Assembly: GCA_030418115.1 (NCBI GenBank)
Contig: JAUHQD010000003.1
Span: 248,001 to 312,000 of the forward strand
Origin: Alteromonadaceae bacterium BrNp21-10
GTDB lineage: Bacteria > Pseudomonadota > Gammaproteobacteria > Enterobacterales > Alteromonadaceae
Reading direction: 5' to 3'
DNA: 64,000 nt
The notes beneath the pieces are model-generated. The model saw only the letters and a program-made list of their open reading frames with translations, did not search any database and had not been told where the DNA came from. The translations under genes were made by a program, and so were the position numbers. This document shows, one piece after another, positions 7,842 to 17,583 of this stretch; position 1 is the first letter of the stretch; each line of letters starts with the position of its first letter.

Positions 7842-9155
7842 CTAAACAAACTGGTCGAGTATCAGTACCGAAATAATCCCCACCACACCGACAATAGTTT
7901 CCATTAATGACCAAGACCTAAAGGTGTCTTTTAGGCTGAGATTAAAGTAGCCCTTATACATCCAAAAGCCCGAATCATTAACGTGAGAACACATTAAGCT
8001 ACCAGCTCCGATGGCGAGCACCATTAAGTTAGGGTTTACATCGGTGGTTAATACCAGTGGTGCAACAATACCGGCAGCGGTTAAACCGGCCACGGTAGCC
8101 GAGCCTAAACAGATGCGAATAATAGTGGCGATCAACCAGCCTAAAATTAGTGGATTCATATCCAAACTTTGCAAGGCATCGCCAATATCGGCGCTAACAC
8201 CGCTGACCACAAACACCTGCTTTAACGCGCCCGCACCAGCAATGATCAGTAAGATCACCGCGATATCTTTAATGGCATCGCTGTAGCTGTCCATAATTTT
8301 GCTGATGTTCATACCACGGCCTAAACCTAAGGTGTAGGTGGCAATAGCTAAGGCTAAAATCATTACTACCATCGGGTTACCGATAAACTGAATAAAGGGC
8401 GAATTACCTTGTCCTTCATCAGCGATATAAGGTAATGCGGTAGTAGCGGCAATCAACACAACGGGTAATAAACTGGTAGCAAAGCTGTTAAAAGCGCTGG
8501 GTAAATCGGCGGTGTCCATATCTTTGGGCTTGAAGGTTTCAAGTGGTTCGCTTTTGATGTTTTTTAGGGTATTGGCAAAAATCGGTCCCGCTAACGCCAT
8601 AGTAGGGATGGCCACAATCAATCCGTAAATCAAGGTCAGGCCTAAGTCAGCACCAAACTGTGGTACTAACGCCGTGGGTGACGGATGGGGCGGTAGAAAA
8701 CCGTGGGTTACCGACAACGCGGCCAATAAAGGAATACCCAAATATACCGCTGGCAATTTGGTTTGATACACCACCGAAAACACTAGCGGTACTAACAATA
8801 CGAAACCGACGTTATAGAACAATGGAATACCAACAATAAAGCCGGTAAGCATTAGCGCCCAGGTAATGTACTTATCACCGAATAAATTCATCAGACTGGT
8901 ACTGATGCGTTGAGCAGCTCCACTTTCGGAAATAAGTTTACCAAACATGGCGCCTAAGCAGATGATCACCGCTAGTGAACCCAGTAAACCGCCAATCCCC
9001 TGTTCTAAGGTTTTGGGGATGGTTTCTAACGGCACGTCCAACATAATGGCAGCGATGATAGATGTGATTAGAAAAGCTAAGAAAGGATTGAGTTTTGCCC
9101 AAGTGACAAGCAAAACCAGAATGAGAATGGCAATACCAACAGAAACAATGGCCAC
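7842..9155 (-). CDS. GntP-family gluconate/D-serine-type permease
   Basis: A 437-residue inner-membrane permease with about twelve hydrophobic segments. It follows the GntP/GntT/DsdX pattern: an N-terminal LVTWAKLNPFLAFL region, CLGAMFGKLISESGAA, the HGFLPPHPSPTAL motif in the middle, and a C-terminal segment with CSHVNDSGFW. These match the gluconate:proton symporter family at the usual length. The likely substrate is gluconate or a related sugar acid; no kinase or dehydratase for gluconate is adjacent, so D-serine or another hydroxy acid remains possible. An AGGTACT-type ribosome site precedes the ATG. Confidence 0.88.
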   Translation of the reverse strand: MAIVSVGIAILILVLLVTWAKLNPFLAFLITSIIAAIMLDVPLETIPKTLEQGIGGLLGSLAVIICLGAMFGKLISESGAAQRISTSLMNLFGDKYITWALMLTGFIVGIPLFYNVGFVLLVPLVFSVVYQTKLPAVYLGIPLLAALSVTHGFLPPHPSPTALVPQFGADLGLTLIYGLIVAIPTMALAGPIFANTLKNIKSEPLETFKPKDMDTADLPSAFNSFATSLLPVVLIAATTALPYIADEGQGNSPFIQFIGNPMVVMILALAIATYTLGLGRGMNISKIMDSYSDAIKDIAVILLIIAGAGALKQVFVVSGVSADIGDALQSLDMNPLILGWLIATIIRICLGSATVAGLTAAGIVAPLVLTTDVNPNLMVLAIGAGSLMCSHVNDSGFWMYKGYFNLSLKDTFRSWSLMETIVGVVGIISVLILDQFV

Positions 9156-9334
9156 GGAGTACCTCCAAGTACTTTTATTATTAGTGAGTAGTAGCCTAAT
9201 TCTAAAATACAGAACTTTGGCTTTTACAGTTATTTATGATGAAAACGATTGTATTAATGTGAGTCAGTACGATACATAAGCATTTCGGCCTTGTATATTG
9301 CTTAATCGGCGTGTTGAAGTGGTCTGATGGGTGA

Positions 9335-10585
9335 CTAACTGACTGATTTAGTGTCGGTAATCGTCTGTGGGTAGCGTAGAACAAAGCGTGCGCCGCCCAA
9401 GGGCGAGGTTTCTACCCAACATTGCCCTTGATGCCAATGTTGAATTCGCCGCACTATAGTTAAGCCTAATCCGGCACCACCACGTTGGCGATCGCGACTA
9501 CTATCTGGACGATAAAATGGGTCAAAAATGCGTTGCTGGTCTTTGCTATCCACTCCTGGGCCGTCATCGTCTACGCTGATGATGATGTCGGTATCCGTTT
9601 GCGATAAGTTAATTTGCACCTGAGATTGCGCATAACGCAGCGCATTTTGGATCAGGTTTTGTAATGCTCGCTGAATAAAATAGCCGTCGGCTAACAAGAT
9701 AAGTTTGTCACCTTCTAAGGTCAGATTGATATGTTGATGATGAGGAAATTTGGCCATTACTTGTTGGCATAACTGTTTTAGTGGTATCTCCGACATATCC
9801 ATATCTGGCATGGTGGATTCCATGCTGGCGTAGTCGAGCATTTCTTGAATTAGTCTTTCTAGCTCATCCACATCATTATTCATGGCATCCCAAGGGCCGC
9901 TACCTTCTTTGGGTTTAAGCGCTAAAGCAAATTTTAGACGAGCTAGTGGAGTACGAAATTCATGGGCCACTGCGCCGGTAAGTTCCCGTTGTGATTGCAA
10001 CAATTGTTTAATTTGCTCGCCGAGTTGGTTGAAAGCATCGGCAATGGTTTTCAATGGCGAGTGTTGGGATAAGGTGACTGGCACTAATGAGCCATCGGCT
10101 TGTAGTGATTGCGCAGATCTTTTTAATTGATTGAGATCCCGCCATAAGGGCCAAATCCATAACGCCAAGGGAATGCTTAACAACACAAAAAACACGCTGC
10201 TATATAAAAAATAGGGGATGGTGGGTTCGTTGTTTACCGGCACGCTGACTTCCAGTATGCGCTTATCTAGGAGTAAATAAATTTGTTGCTGGCCAGAGCC
10301 CGCGTGCAATATTACCGGCTGCCCCTGTGCCAGTTGTGCCGCTTGCTCCGCCGGAAATGCAATGGCATTTTCACTCAACCATTGGGTTGGTAGTTGGGTT
10401 TGTACGGAAAAATCGGCTAAATCGAAATGGGGATTATGGTGTAAGTAACGCAACATATCACTCAGAGCGATAGCACTGGGTGGTGTAGGCGGTGAGCCTT
10501 CAAAAAATACATTGTCTAGTGACGCCGCGAGTAAAATCAAGGATGTGGCGATCACTAAATATAAACTAATAAACAATCGAGCCAT
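9335..10585 (-). CDS. Sensor histidine kinase, RstB-like
   Basis: A 416-residue membrane kinase. A first helix covers residues 3-22 and a periplasmic domain of about 100 residues follows; the second helix is near 127-147. A HAMP linker leads to the H-box with His208 in AVAHEFRTPLARL. Further on are the N-box (LQNLIQNALRYA), the VDDDGPGVD G1 box and GGAGLGLTIV. The layout is that of RstB/EnvZ-class kinases. It is the last gene of the MipA-DUF3019-regulator-kinase operon, starting 15 bp after the response regulator, its partner. Confidence 0.88.
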   Translation of the reverse strand: MARLFISLYLVIATSLILLAASLDNVFFEGSPPTPPSAIALSDMLRYLHHNPHFDLADFSVQTQLPTQWLSENAIAFPAEQAAQLAQGQPVILHAGSGQQQIYLLLDKRILEVSVPVNNEPTIPYFLYSSVFFVLLSIPLALWIWPLWRDLNQLKRSAQSLQADGSLVPVTLSQHSPLKTIADAFNQLGEQIKQLLQSQRELTGAVAHEFRTPLARLKFALALKPKEGSGPWDAMNNDVDELERLIQEMLDYASMESTMPDMDMSEIPLKQLCQQVMAKFPHHQHINLTLEGDKLILLADGYFIQRALQNLIQNALRYAQSQVQINLSQTDTDIIISVDDDGPGVDSKDQQRIFDPFYRPDSSRDRQRGGAGLGLTIVRRIQHWHQGQCWVETSPLGGARFVLRYPQTITDTKSVS

Positions 10586-10600
10586 ATGGCGTGTTGCTAC

Positions 10601-11296
10601 CTAGTTCCAAGCATCTGGCGCAAAAAAGAAACCTTTGCCCCAAATAGTTTTTATACGATAGGGATTCTGTTGATTATCCCGTAATTTTTTACGTAAGCGA
10701 GAGATACGTACATCGGCAGAGCGATCCAGACCATCATATGGTCGGCCAATCAATTCATCATAGATCTTGTTGCGATCGACCAACGTTGACGGATTTTCAG
10801 CGAGCATCCATAACAAATCGAATTCGTGGCTGGTAAGCTGAATGGACTCTCCTGCTAAGGTCACTTGGCGCGAGGCGCTGTTAATGGTTAAGCTGCCAAA
10901 CTGTAATTGATTACCATTTTGCTGATTTTTTTGCTGTTGTACGCGGCGCAGCAAGGCGTGAATACGCGCTAACAGCACCCGAGGCTCTACTGGTTTAATA
11001 ATGTAATCATCGGCGCCTAACTCTAAACCAATGACCTGATCAAAATTGTTATCGCGGGCGGTCATAAACAGCAGTGGTCCATCATAATGAGGGCGTACAC
11101 TTTGACATAAAGCAAAGCCATCGGCGCCGGGCAGCATGACATCAAGAATGAGTAAGTCTGGGCGTTGAGTATGGATTTGGGTTAACAACTGGCTGCCATC
11201 ACGTAGCACTCGTACACTAAATTCCTGCTCTTGCAAAAAATCGGCAATTAACTGACTTAAACGTTCGTCATCTTCCACCAATATGATATTTGCCAT
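10601..11296 (-). CDS. OmpR-family response regulator, RstA-like
   Basis: A 231-residue regulator. The receiver domain (about 1-118) shows VEDDERL, the phospho-acceptor Asp52 in LDVMLPGADG and the KP pair (IIKPVEP). The C-terminal winged helix ends in a TIWGKGF wing. The open frame extends 56 codons further upstream, but the true start is the ATG at 11296, where the receiver begins and GGAG sits 10 nt upstream. That ATG overlaps the stop of the DUF3019 gene as TAATG, showing translational coupling. It acts with the downstream kinase. Confidence 0.9.
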   Translation of the reverse strand: MANIILVEDDERLSQLIADFLQEQEFSVRVLRDGSQLLTQIHTQRPDLLILDVMLPGADGFALCQSVRPHYDGPLLFMTARDNNFDQVIGLELGADDYIIKPVEPRVLLARIHALLRRVQQQKNQQNGNQLQFGSLTINSASRQVTLAGESIQLTSHEFDLLWMLAENPSTLVDRNKIYDELIGRPYDGLDRSADVRISRLRKKLRDNQQNPYRIKTIWGKGFFFAPDAWN

Positions 11297-11658
11297 TAGA
11301 AAATACTCCAGGGGCTGCGTAATCGACGCCTGTTGGATTGCAGTGCTTTTATCTTTAATTGCAGACTCAGCACGATATTGTGATGGGGATCTTCTAAGCC
11401 TAACAGCAGCGCTTGGCGGTAGCTCAATACAGTTTGCAGAGAGGTTTCTGCCGCTAGCCAGCAATCCAATGCTTGGCCATCAAGGTTTAGGCAATAAGTT
11501 TCATTAGGCAAATTCTCGGTAGTGATTTCCACCGACATTTCGCATAGCTCGCCCATTTTTTGTACCACACAGGTATCCGGTAATACTTGCCAACTTGGTT
11601 CTTGGGCTCTTGATAATGGACTTAGTAGTATTATTGATATGATTAAAATCCGTTTCAT
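11296..11658 (-). CDS. DUF3019 small periplasmic protein
   Basis: A 120-residue exported protein: signal peptide of about 17 residues ending SRAQ, then a single small domain with Cys at VLPDTCVVQ, GELCEM, TYCLNL and LDCWL, typical of DUF3019. Two in-frame ATGs lie close together; the second (MKRIL, 11658) has AGGA at proper spacing while the first would sit directly on it, so the second is chosen. DUF3019 genes are regularly found between a mipA-like gene and an RstAB-like two-component system, as here; a sensing or envelope-stress accessory role is inferred. Confidence 0.8.
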   Translation of the reverse strand: MKRILIISIILLSPLSRAQEPSWQVLPDTCVVQKMGELCEMSVEITTENLPNETYCLNLDGQALDCWLAAETSLQTVLSYRQALLLGLEDPHHNIVLSLQLKIKALQSNRRRLRSPWSIF

Positions 11659-11666
11659 AGCCATTC

Positions 11667-12548
11667 CTAAAAACGATATGCCACGCCAATAAAGGCGCTG
11701 GCAATGTTATTTTTATCCACAATTGGGCTACTGGCCATGGAGGATGGCAGATGCGTAAAGCTACTATTAATCAACCAACTCCAGCTGTCATTAATGGGGT
11801 GCATGGCAGTGAGTGTGATTGAGGGGATCCAAGCCGATGATACTTGGTACCAAAATGTCTTATCTACCTTATCGATGCCGCTTAAGCCGTAGTAATAATT
11901 TAGTAATTGCCGACTTTTCCATTGTAGCTGTGGCTTAATTGATATGAACCACTGCTCGCCTTGCCAATGATGTTGATAGCTAACACTTAATTGGCTGCCA
12001 TCATGCACCGCCGATATATCTTGTTTCATACTGGCCTGCCATTGATGTTGACCTTGCCAATAATGCCAGCGTATTCCCGCATCCATTGCCCATTTGCGCT
12101 TACTAATATTTTTAATGGAAATATTGGTGCGCTCACCATCAATATATTCAGGCCCCATATCCGGTGCCAGACTATTGGAGAGCTGTGATTGTGAAAACAG
12201 AATATTGGCCGGGTGCCAAAAAGAAAAATAGGCTCGCTCATCATTGATACTGACAAAACTTTCAATAGCCATATTGTCACTGTTGAAAAACTGATAACCC
12301 AGTTCGCCATTATCAAAATAGGCGGCTTCCCCGTACCAAGCAATATCTGGCAGTATTAATAATGGAATGGCGTCGCCATCATGTAGAGGATTTTGTTTTA
12401 CACCAATGCCAAGGGCAATGCCCAATTGCCATTCATTAGTGCTAACACATTGCGCTTCATCGATATTACATTCGGCATGTACACTCATGCTCTGCAATAC
12501 GAGGCTGATAATCAATAAGGGCAATATTTTGTGGATGCTTTTTGCCAT
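11667..12548 (-). CDS. MipA/OmpV-family outer-membrane protein
   Basis: A 293-residue protein with a signal peptide (about 25 residues ending VHA-E) and alternating hydrophobic/polar strands ending in aromatic residues, including a terminal YRF, the typical C-terminal Phe of outer-membrane barrels. WQLGIALGIGVKQNPL and LPDIAWYG near the N-terminus are MipA/OmpV hallmarks. MipA is a scaffold for murein enzymes in E. coli; OmpV relatives respond to osmotic or antimicrobial stress. First gene of a four-gene operon with the DUF3019 protein, response regulator and kinase. Confidence 0.85.
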   Translation of the reverse strand: MAKSIHKILPLLIISLVLQSMSVHAECNIDEAQCVSTNEWQLGIALGIGVKQNPLHDGDAIPLLILPDIAWYGEAAYFDNGELGYQFFNSDNMAIESFVSINDERAYFSFWHPANILFSQSQLSNSLAPDMGPEYIDGERTNISIKNISKRKWAMDAGIRWHYWQGQHQWQASMKQDISAVHDGSQLSVSYQHHWQGEQWFISIKPQLQWKSRQLLNYYYGLSGIDKVDKTFWYQVSSAWIPSITLTAMHPINDSWSWLINSSFTHLPSSMASSPIVDKNNIASAFIGVAYRF

Positions 12549-12798
12549 AAAATTCAGTTAACAAAACATAAGCTAAACAACGGATAGTTATAGAGTATCA
12601 AATAAATTCCCAACTCGATGCTCAAGGTTACAAATGTTCACAAATAGGATCATTTTAGATCAGCGGTTTAATAGCAAAAAGCGCTAGGATTATTCAAGCA
12701 GTTTGCTATTACGCCAATAAATCACAGTCTGTGAGCTATGGCGAGACATGATGAATTTTAGATAAAAGATTATTCACTGTAAGTAGGACGGAATCGAA

Positions 12799-14760
12799 AT
12801 GAAACAACACATTGTTTACATCGCAATGGCTAGTGCTTTACTTAGTGCTTGTGGGGGCGATAACTCATCGTCTAATCCACCTGTGGTGATTCAACCTGTA
12901 ATTACCGCAGCGCCGGTTATCAATGCAGCAAAGGCATTTTCAGGTAGTTTAACTAAAGGTAGCGATGATAATTTTGCCCGTTATTTAAAAAATGGCGTTT
13001 ACGCTAGCACCGTGCACCAAGACCCGACCATGATGCCAACTTGGGAATTCTCGGCAGATGCGTCCAGCGCTCAACGTAGCTATTCCACTACCAACACCCA
13101 AGAAGTTGGCGTGGATGAAGCTGATCGTATCGAATACAACGGCGATACCTTATTCATTGCTGCCTATCCTGATTGGCAGCGCGGTGAAGAAGCGCCTTAT
13201 ATTCGTGTTATGTCACGACAGCAAGATTTCAGTTTAACCGAGAGTGCGCGTTTACCCCTTAGTTCCAGTGGCAATATTAACGGCTTGTATTTACAGCAAG
13301 ATAGATTGGCGGCTGTCAGCAGTAGTTACCCCATGATGACCATTGATGTGATGTTCTTTGCGCCGGGTCAGTCCTTTGATAGCAAAATAGGCGTGGCTAT
13401 TTACGACGTTGCTAATGTTGCTGAGCCAGCCACTGTAGATGAATTGCAAGTGGATGGCTGGCTGCTATCTAGCCGCCGTATTGATAACTATCTGTACTTG
13501 GTTAGCAGCTACACCGCTAGCATGCCTGAATTAGCTTATGCCGGTGAAGATAAAGATCAACAATTGACTAACTACTTGAGTGTGAATAAGGCCTCTACAG
13601 CTGATCTCATGCCCAAATTGTATCGTAACGGTATTGCTGAAAATTTAAATCAGCCAGAGGATTGTTATTACCCCGCAGAAGCGACAGAGGCAGATGGCTA
13701 TGCGGCCTTGCTCACTGTTGTCAAAATTGATTTGGATAACCCGAGCGATGTGCAGTCGTTATGCATGAGCGTGAATGCCGATACCATGTATATGTCGGAG
13801 CAGGCAATGTACTTAACCAGTAGCGTGGATAACAGTACGGTGCTGCACAAAGTGTCATTCGACCCGCAACTGGATTATCAGGCAAGTGGACAGGTGAAAG
13901 GTATTATCAACTGGCGTGGCTATGGTCATTTGCGCTTGAGTGAGCATAACGATGTGTTACGTGTTGTGACCTCTGATTATCAACAGCGTGATCCTGACCA
14001 TCGTTTATTTATGCTATCCCAGCAAAATAATGAGTTGGTCACGGTTGCTAGTTTGCCTAATGAGGCTCAACCACAAGCATTAGGCAAAGAAGGTGAAGAT
14101 ATTTATGCGGTGCGATTCTTTGACGATAAAGGTTATATCGTTACCTTCGAACGCATTGATCCGTTGTATGTGTTGGATTTAGCTGACCCACAACACCCCT
14201 TTGTGGCAGGCAGTTTGGAAGTACCTGGATTTTCTAATTACTTACATCCATTAGCTAATGGTTATTTGTTAGGAGTGGGGCAACAAGTTAATCCTCAGGC
14301 CGTGCCCGAAAATGGCGAGCAGCCTTTAAGTACACCAGTGGAAGAAGGCATGAAAGTCAGTCTTTTTGATGTGAGTGACTCAGCAGCGCCGATTGAAGTT
14401 AACACCATCGTTAAGGCTAACAGTTATACACCGGTAGAATGGGATTATCGTGCTCTGTCTGTACTGCAGCAACAAAGCCAGTACCAATTTGCATTACCCA
14501 TAGAGCAATGGCAGACCTCTTCAGACCCAAATATTAAACTATGGCAACCTCGGAATGCATTGTTGATGCTTGATGTGGATACCGACGCAGGATCTATGCA
14601 TGAGTTAACCCAACTAGAAGCTAAAGTGGATAAAGATACTTATATCTATGGAGGCGATGATCGCAGCGTAATTCATGGCGAACATGTGTATTACATTCAC
14701 GGTAATCAAGTGTGGCATGGCTTATGGCAAGCGGAAAGCGAGCTTGATGGACCTTACTAG
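12799..14760 (+). CDS. Beta-propeller-domain lipoprotein
   Basis: A 653-residue protein with a lipoprotein signal (LLSAC, acylated Cys18), a short disordered Ser/Pro region, then a domain starting around QEVGVDEADRIEYNGDTLFI. That phrase, with VGVDEAD, is the signature of the C-terminal-propeller family of secreted proteins found in bacteria and archaea. Many Asp/Tyr-rich repeats follow (YIVTFERIDPLYVLDLADP). No enzyme motif is seen. Function is unknown; a cell-surface binding role is plausible. It is a single-gene unit closed by a terminator, with AGGACGGAA before the ATG. Confidence 0.83.
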   Translation: MKQHIVYIAMASALLSACGGDNSSSNPPVVIQPVITAAPVINAAKAFSGSLTKGSDDNFARYLKNGVYASTVHQDPTMMPTWEFSADASSAQRSYSTTNTQEVGVDEADRIEYNGDTLFIAAYPDWQRGEEAPYIRVMSRQQDFSLTESARLPLSSSGNINGLYLQQDRLAAVSSSYPMMTIDVMFFAPGQSFDSKIGVAIYDVANVAEPATVDELQVDGWLLSSRRIDNYLYLVSSYTASMPELAYAGEDKDQQLTNYLSVNKASTADLMPKLYRNGIAENLNQPEDCYYPAEATEADGYAALLTVVKIDLDNPSDVQSLCMSVNADTMYMSEQAMYLTSSVDNSTVLHKVSFDPQLDYQASGQVKGIINWRGYGHLRLSEHNDVLRVVTSDYQQRDPDHRLFMLSQQNNELVTVASLPNEAQPQALGKEGEDIYAVRFFDDKGYIVTFERIDPLYVLDLADPQHPFVAGSLEVPGFSNYLHPLANGYLLGVGQQVNPQAVPENGEQPLSTPVEEGMKVSLFDVSDSAAPIEVNTIVKANSYTPVEWDYRALSVLQQQSQYQFALPIEQWQTSSDPNIKLWQPRNALLMLDVDTDAGSMHELTQLEAKVDKDTYIYGGDDRSVIHGEHVYYIHGNQVWHGLWQAESELDGPY

Positions 14761-14780
14761 TTATTAACCATTACTGTTTC

Positions 14781-14848
14781 AGTGGGTTCCGTAGTTACCA
14801 GATGTTTCCAGCTCAAATATTGTGTCATCTGGTGGGGCCCACTTTTTT
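14781..14848 (+). terminator. Long-stem terminator after the propeller lipoprotein gene
   Basis: Outer arms AGTGGG (14781-14786) and CCCACT (14838-14843) enclose inner arms ACCAGATG (14797-14804) and CATCTGGT (14826-14833), followed by a run of T to 14848. The nested pairing plus T run fits an intrinsic terminator on the plus strand; the MFS gene converges on it. Confidence 0.7.
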
Positions 14849-14856
14849 AATTAACA

Positions 14857-16047
14857 TCAGTTTAGATTAATGAGTGGATTGGACGTTTGTTTACGCCAGT
14901 AAATAATCGCTAGCGCGGTGAGCGCCAATAAGGGTAGTGGCAGCAGCAATAGACTTTGCCAACCTGTGGTGAAAATAATCCAGCCAGCAGACAGCGATAC
15001 AACGGCCTGAATTGAAAAAGTGATTAGGTCATTAAACCCTTGAACTTTAAATTTTTCACTGCTGTTGTAGCTGCGCGGTAATAAGCTAGTTCCGGATACA
15101 AACATGAAGTTCCAACCCATACCTAGTAACACCAATGCCCACCAGAAATGCATAAATTTTTGATCATAAAGACCAATGGCGATGCATAATGACATGGCGA
15201 CAATACCGGTTAACATCAGTTTGTAGATACCGATTTTATGGATAAGAAATGGCGTCAATAACGACGGTAAATACATGGCGATCACATGGCTTTGGATCAC
15301 CCATTTAGTTTGTTGCATGTCAAAGTGGTGATGCACATGCATACTAATGGGGGTGGCAGTCATAATAAAACTCATTACCGCAAAACCACTGGCGGCCACC
15401 ATTAAAGCGACAATAAATACTGGTTGTTTGGCGATTACTGATAGAGGCCTTGGGTTACCCTGTTGCTCATCCGTGGATTGGCTTACGGGTTTGAAAAATA
15501 ACAGTACTATGCAGGCTACTGCCATTAATGCACTGACTAGAATAAATGAACCCGCGTAATCGGTGGTGAGCAGTCCTTGCCCCCAAACACCCAATTCAGG
15601 GCCTAAAAACGCGGCGACTAATCCGGCAAGTAATAACACCGATACAGCCAATCCGGCATCTTTATTAGCACAGGATTCCATGGCGGCAAATCGAAACTGT
15701 TGTAAGGCGGCTAATGACACGCCGAATAGCGCAATCGCTATGCAGAATAACCAAAACTGTTGCTGGACGACCGTGAAGGCAGTAAATAACGCGTTTAAAG
15801 CCCCCCAACATGTCGCGAGCAGAAAGCCTTTTTTACGGCCAATATAAGAAAACAACTTTGCCATTGGCCAAGTGAACAGCGCGACGCCGATGACCATAAA
15901 GGCGATAGGTAAGGTTGCTAATGATTCTGTGGGGGCAAGTTGAATGCCGATAATGCCGCCAGTTAATACTACTAACGGGCCGGTAGAGCCAATGAGTGCT
16001 TGGGCTAAGGTCAGAATAAAAACATTGGGGTGCAGCCGCGAAAGCAT
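14857..16047 (-). CDS. Major facilitator superfamily transporter
   Basis: A 396-residue protein with twelve predicted membrane helices in two six-helix halves. Between helices 2 and 3 is KLFSYIGRKKGFLLATCWGA, the MFS loop 2-3 motif with its Gly-Arg-Lys-Lys core. The central loop contains a hydrophilic, Gln-rich stretch. A His-rich VHHHFD lies at the beginning of a helix in the second half. Substrate cannot be predicted. It shares its strand with mgtE but is separated from it by 56 bp, with no clear coupling. Confidence 0.83.
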   Translation of the reverse strand: MLSRLHPNVFILTLAQALIGSTGPLVVLTGGIIGIQLAPTESLATLPIAFMVIGVALFTWPMAKLFSYIGRKKGFLLATCWGALNALFTAFTVVQQQFWLFCIAIALFGVSLAALQQFRFAAMESCANKDAGLAVSVLLLAGLVAAFLGPELGVWGQGLLTTDYAGSFILVSALMAVACIVLLFFKPVSQSTDEQQGNPRPLSVIAKQPVFIVALMVAASGFAVMSFIMTATPISMHVHHHFDMQQTKWVIQSHVIAMYLPSLLTPFLIHKIGIYKLMLTGIVAMSLCIAIGLYDQKFMHFWWALVLLGMGWNFMFVSGTSLLPRSYNSSEKFKVQGFNDLITFSIQAVVSLSAGWIIFTTGWQSLLLLPLPLLALTALAIIYWRKQTSNPLINLN

Positions 16048-16103
16048 ATCAGTCCTTAGATTATCCGCGATCTTTAAGCTGAACGGCTTAAGAACTCAGT
16101 AGA

Positions 16104-17465
16104 TTAGGGCATTAACAGTAACGAGGCGGTGCCTAGAAAGGCAAAGATACCTACCACGTCGGTGATGGTTGTCAGAATAACACTACCGGCTAAGGCCGGG
16201 TCAATTTTTAAGCGTTGCATAATAATGGGCAAAGTAGCACCTGCTAAACCGGCGGCCACCATATTGATCATCATCGCAAAGGCGATCACGCCGCCTAACA
16301 TCAAATCTTGCTTCCAGATTGCCACGACCGAAGCAATCAATACTGCCCATAGCACACCATTAAGGGCACCGATGGCTAGCTCTTTATAGATTAATGGCTT
16401 TGAGTTGCTATTGCTGACATGGCCCAAGGCCATACCACGAATTACCAGTGTTAAGGTTTGATTACCGGCAACCCCACCCATGCTGGGCACAATAGTATTT
16501 AGAATCGCTAATACTGCCAGTTGACTTAGCGTTGCTTCAAACATATCACTAACAGCGGCGGCCATTAGCGCGGTAAATAAGTTGAGCCCTAGCCATATGG
16601 AACGTTTGCGGGTACTTTTCATGACCGGCGCAAAGGTATCTTCTTCGTCATTTAAACCGGCCATACTCATCATGGAGTGCTCGGCATCTTCACGAATAAT
16701 ATCTACCACATCATCAATAGTAATACGGCCTAATAAGCGATTTTCAGCATCTACCACTGGTGCCGATAGCCAGTTATAACGTTCAAAGAGTTTGGCGACT
16801 TCAGTTTCCGGCATATCCACAGGAATACCTTCAACTTCTTTGATCATCAATTCTTTTACCGTCATGTCATAATTGGCGGTGAGTAATTTAGTAACAGGTA
16901 CGCGGCCGACTAATTTGTCATGGCGGTTAACCACGAAAAAGGTATCGGTATCTTCAGGAATGTCACCTTTAAGGCGTAAATACCGCAGGATAACGTCGAT
17001 AGTGACATCGGGACGCAAACTGATGGTGTCGGTATTCATCACGAAACCGGCGGTTTCTTCACCATAGCCCAACGCCATTTCGGCGCGGTGACGATCTTGT
17101 GAGTCCATGGTTTGCAGCACTTCCTGCACCCTGGCGTCGGGCAGGCTGTGTAATACTTCCGCTAAGTCATCGGTGTCCATGTCGGTGACAGCACCGGCGA
17201 GCATTTCTGGCATCATGTGCCGAACAATGCCGTTACGCACGTCTTCGGAGAGTTCTTCTAGAATGTCACCATGGAAGTCAGAATCAATCAGTTCCCACAA
17301 GGCAGAACGGGTTTTCGCCGGCGTGGATTCTAAAAGCAGTGCAACATCACAGGCGGGTAAGTGATGTAGCATTTTTCGAACGCGCACATACATACCGTTA
17401 TCCAAGGCATCATTGATGTCTTGGATAAAGTTCTGACTGTTTTGCTGTTCGAGGGCTTCTGGCAT
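16104..17465 (-). CDS. mgtE: MgtE magnesium transporter
   Basis: A 453-residue Mg2+ channel. The N-terminal helical superhelix domain (about 10-120, with LLESTPAKTRSALWELI) is followed by two CBS domains (about 135-255; LVGRVPVTKLL and LLGRITIDDVVDIIRED) and five membrane helices in the last third, including the pore region GVAGNQTLTLVIRGMALG. Cytosolic Mg2+ bound by the N and CBS domains closes the pore in studied members. A TTG five codons upstream could also start it, but the ATG at 17465 is preferred. Neighbouring mgtE next to ptsO/rapZ is seen in several gammaproteobacteria. Confidence 0.92.
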   Translation of the reverse strand: MPEALEQQNSQNFIQDINDALDNGMYVRVRKMLHHLPACDVALLLESTPAKTRSALWELIDSDFHGDILEELSEDVRNGIVRHMMPEMLAGAVTDMDTDDLAEVLHSLPDARVQEVLQTMDSQDRHRAEMALGYGEETAGFVMNTDTISLRPDVTIDVILRYLRLKGDIPEDTDTFFVVNRHDKLVGRVPVTKLLTANYDMTVKELMIKEVEGIPVDMPETEVAKLFERYNWLSAPVVDAENRLLGRITIDDVVDIIREDAEHSMMSMAGLNDEEDTFAPVMKSTRKRSIWLGLNLFTALMAAAVSDMFEATLSQLAVLAILNTIVPSMGGVAGNQTLTLVIRGMALGHVSNSNSKPLIYKELAIGALNGVLWAVLIASVVAIWKQDLMLGGVIAFAMMINMVAAGLAGATLPIIMQRLKIDPALAGSVILTTITDVVGIFAFLGTASLLLMP

Positions 17466-17583
17466 GGCAAATACTGACAAGTTACTGATTTTGCTTATGT
17501 ACCAGTGTAATGCAAGACGGGGAGAAGGTCAGCTGATTTTTAGGGGCAGAGCGAATAGATTTTGACAGATTCGATGTAGAGGG

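Noticed and set aside
7842-9155. Calling the permease a specific gluconate transporter gene (gntT)
   Set aside because: No gluconate catabolic genes adjacent; the family also moves D-serine and other acids.
9258-9275. TGAGTCAG near the GntP gene as a fifth copy of the TGACTCA repeat
   Set aside because: Only seven to eight bases match and the flanks differ; probably chance.
11297-11464. N-terminal extension of the response regulator
   Set aside because: The receiver domain and a good ribosome site start at 11296; the upstream 56 codons lie inside the DUF3019 gene.
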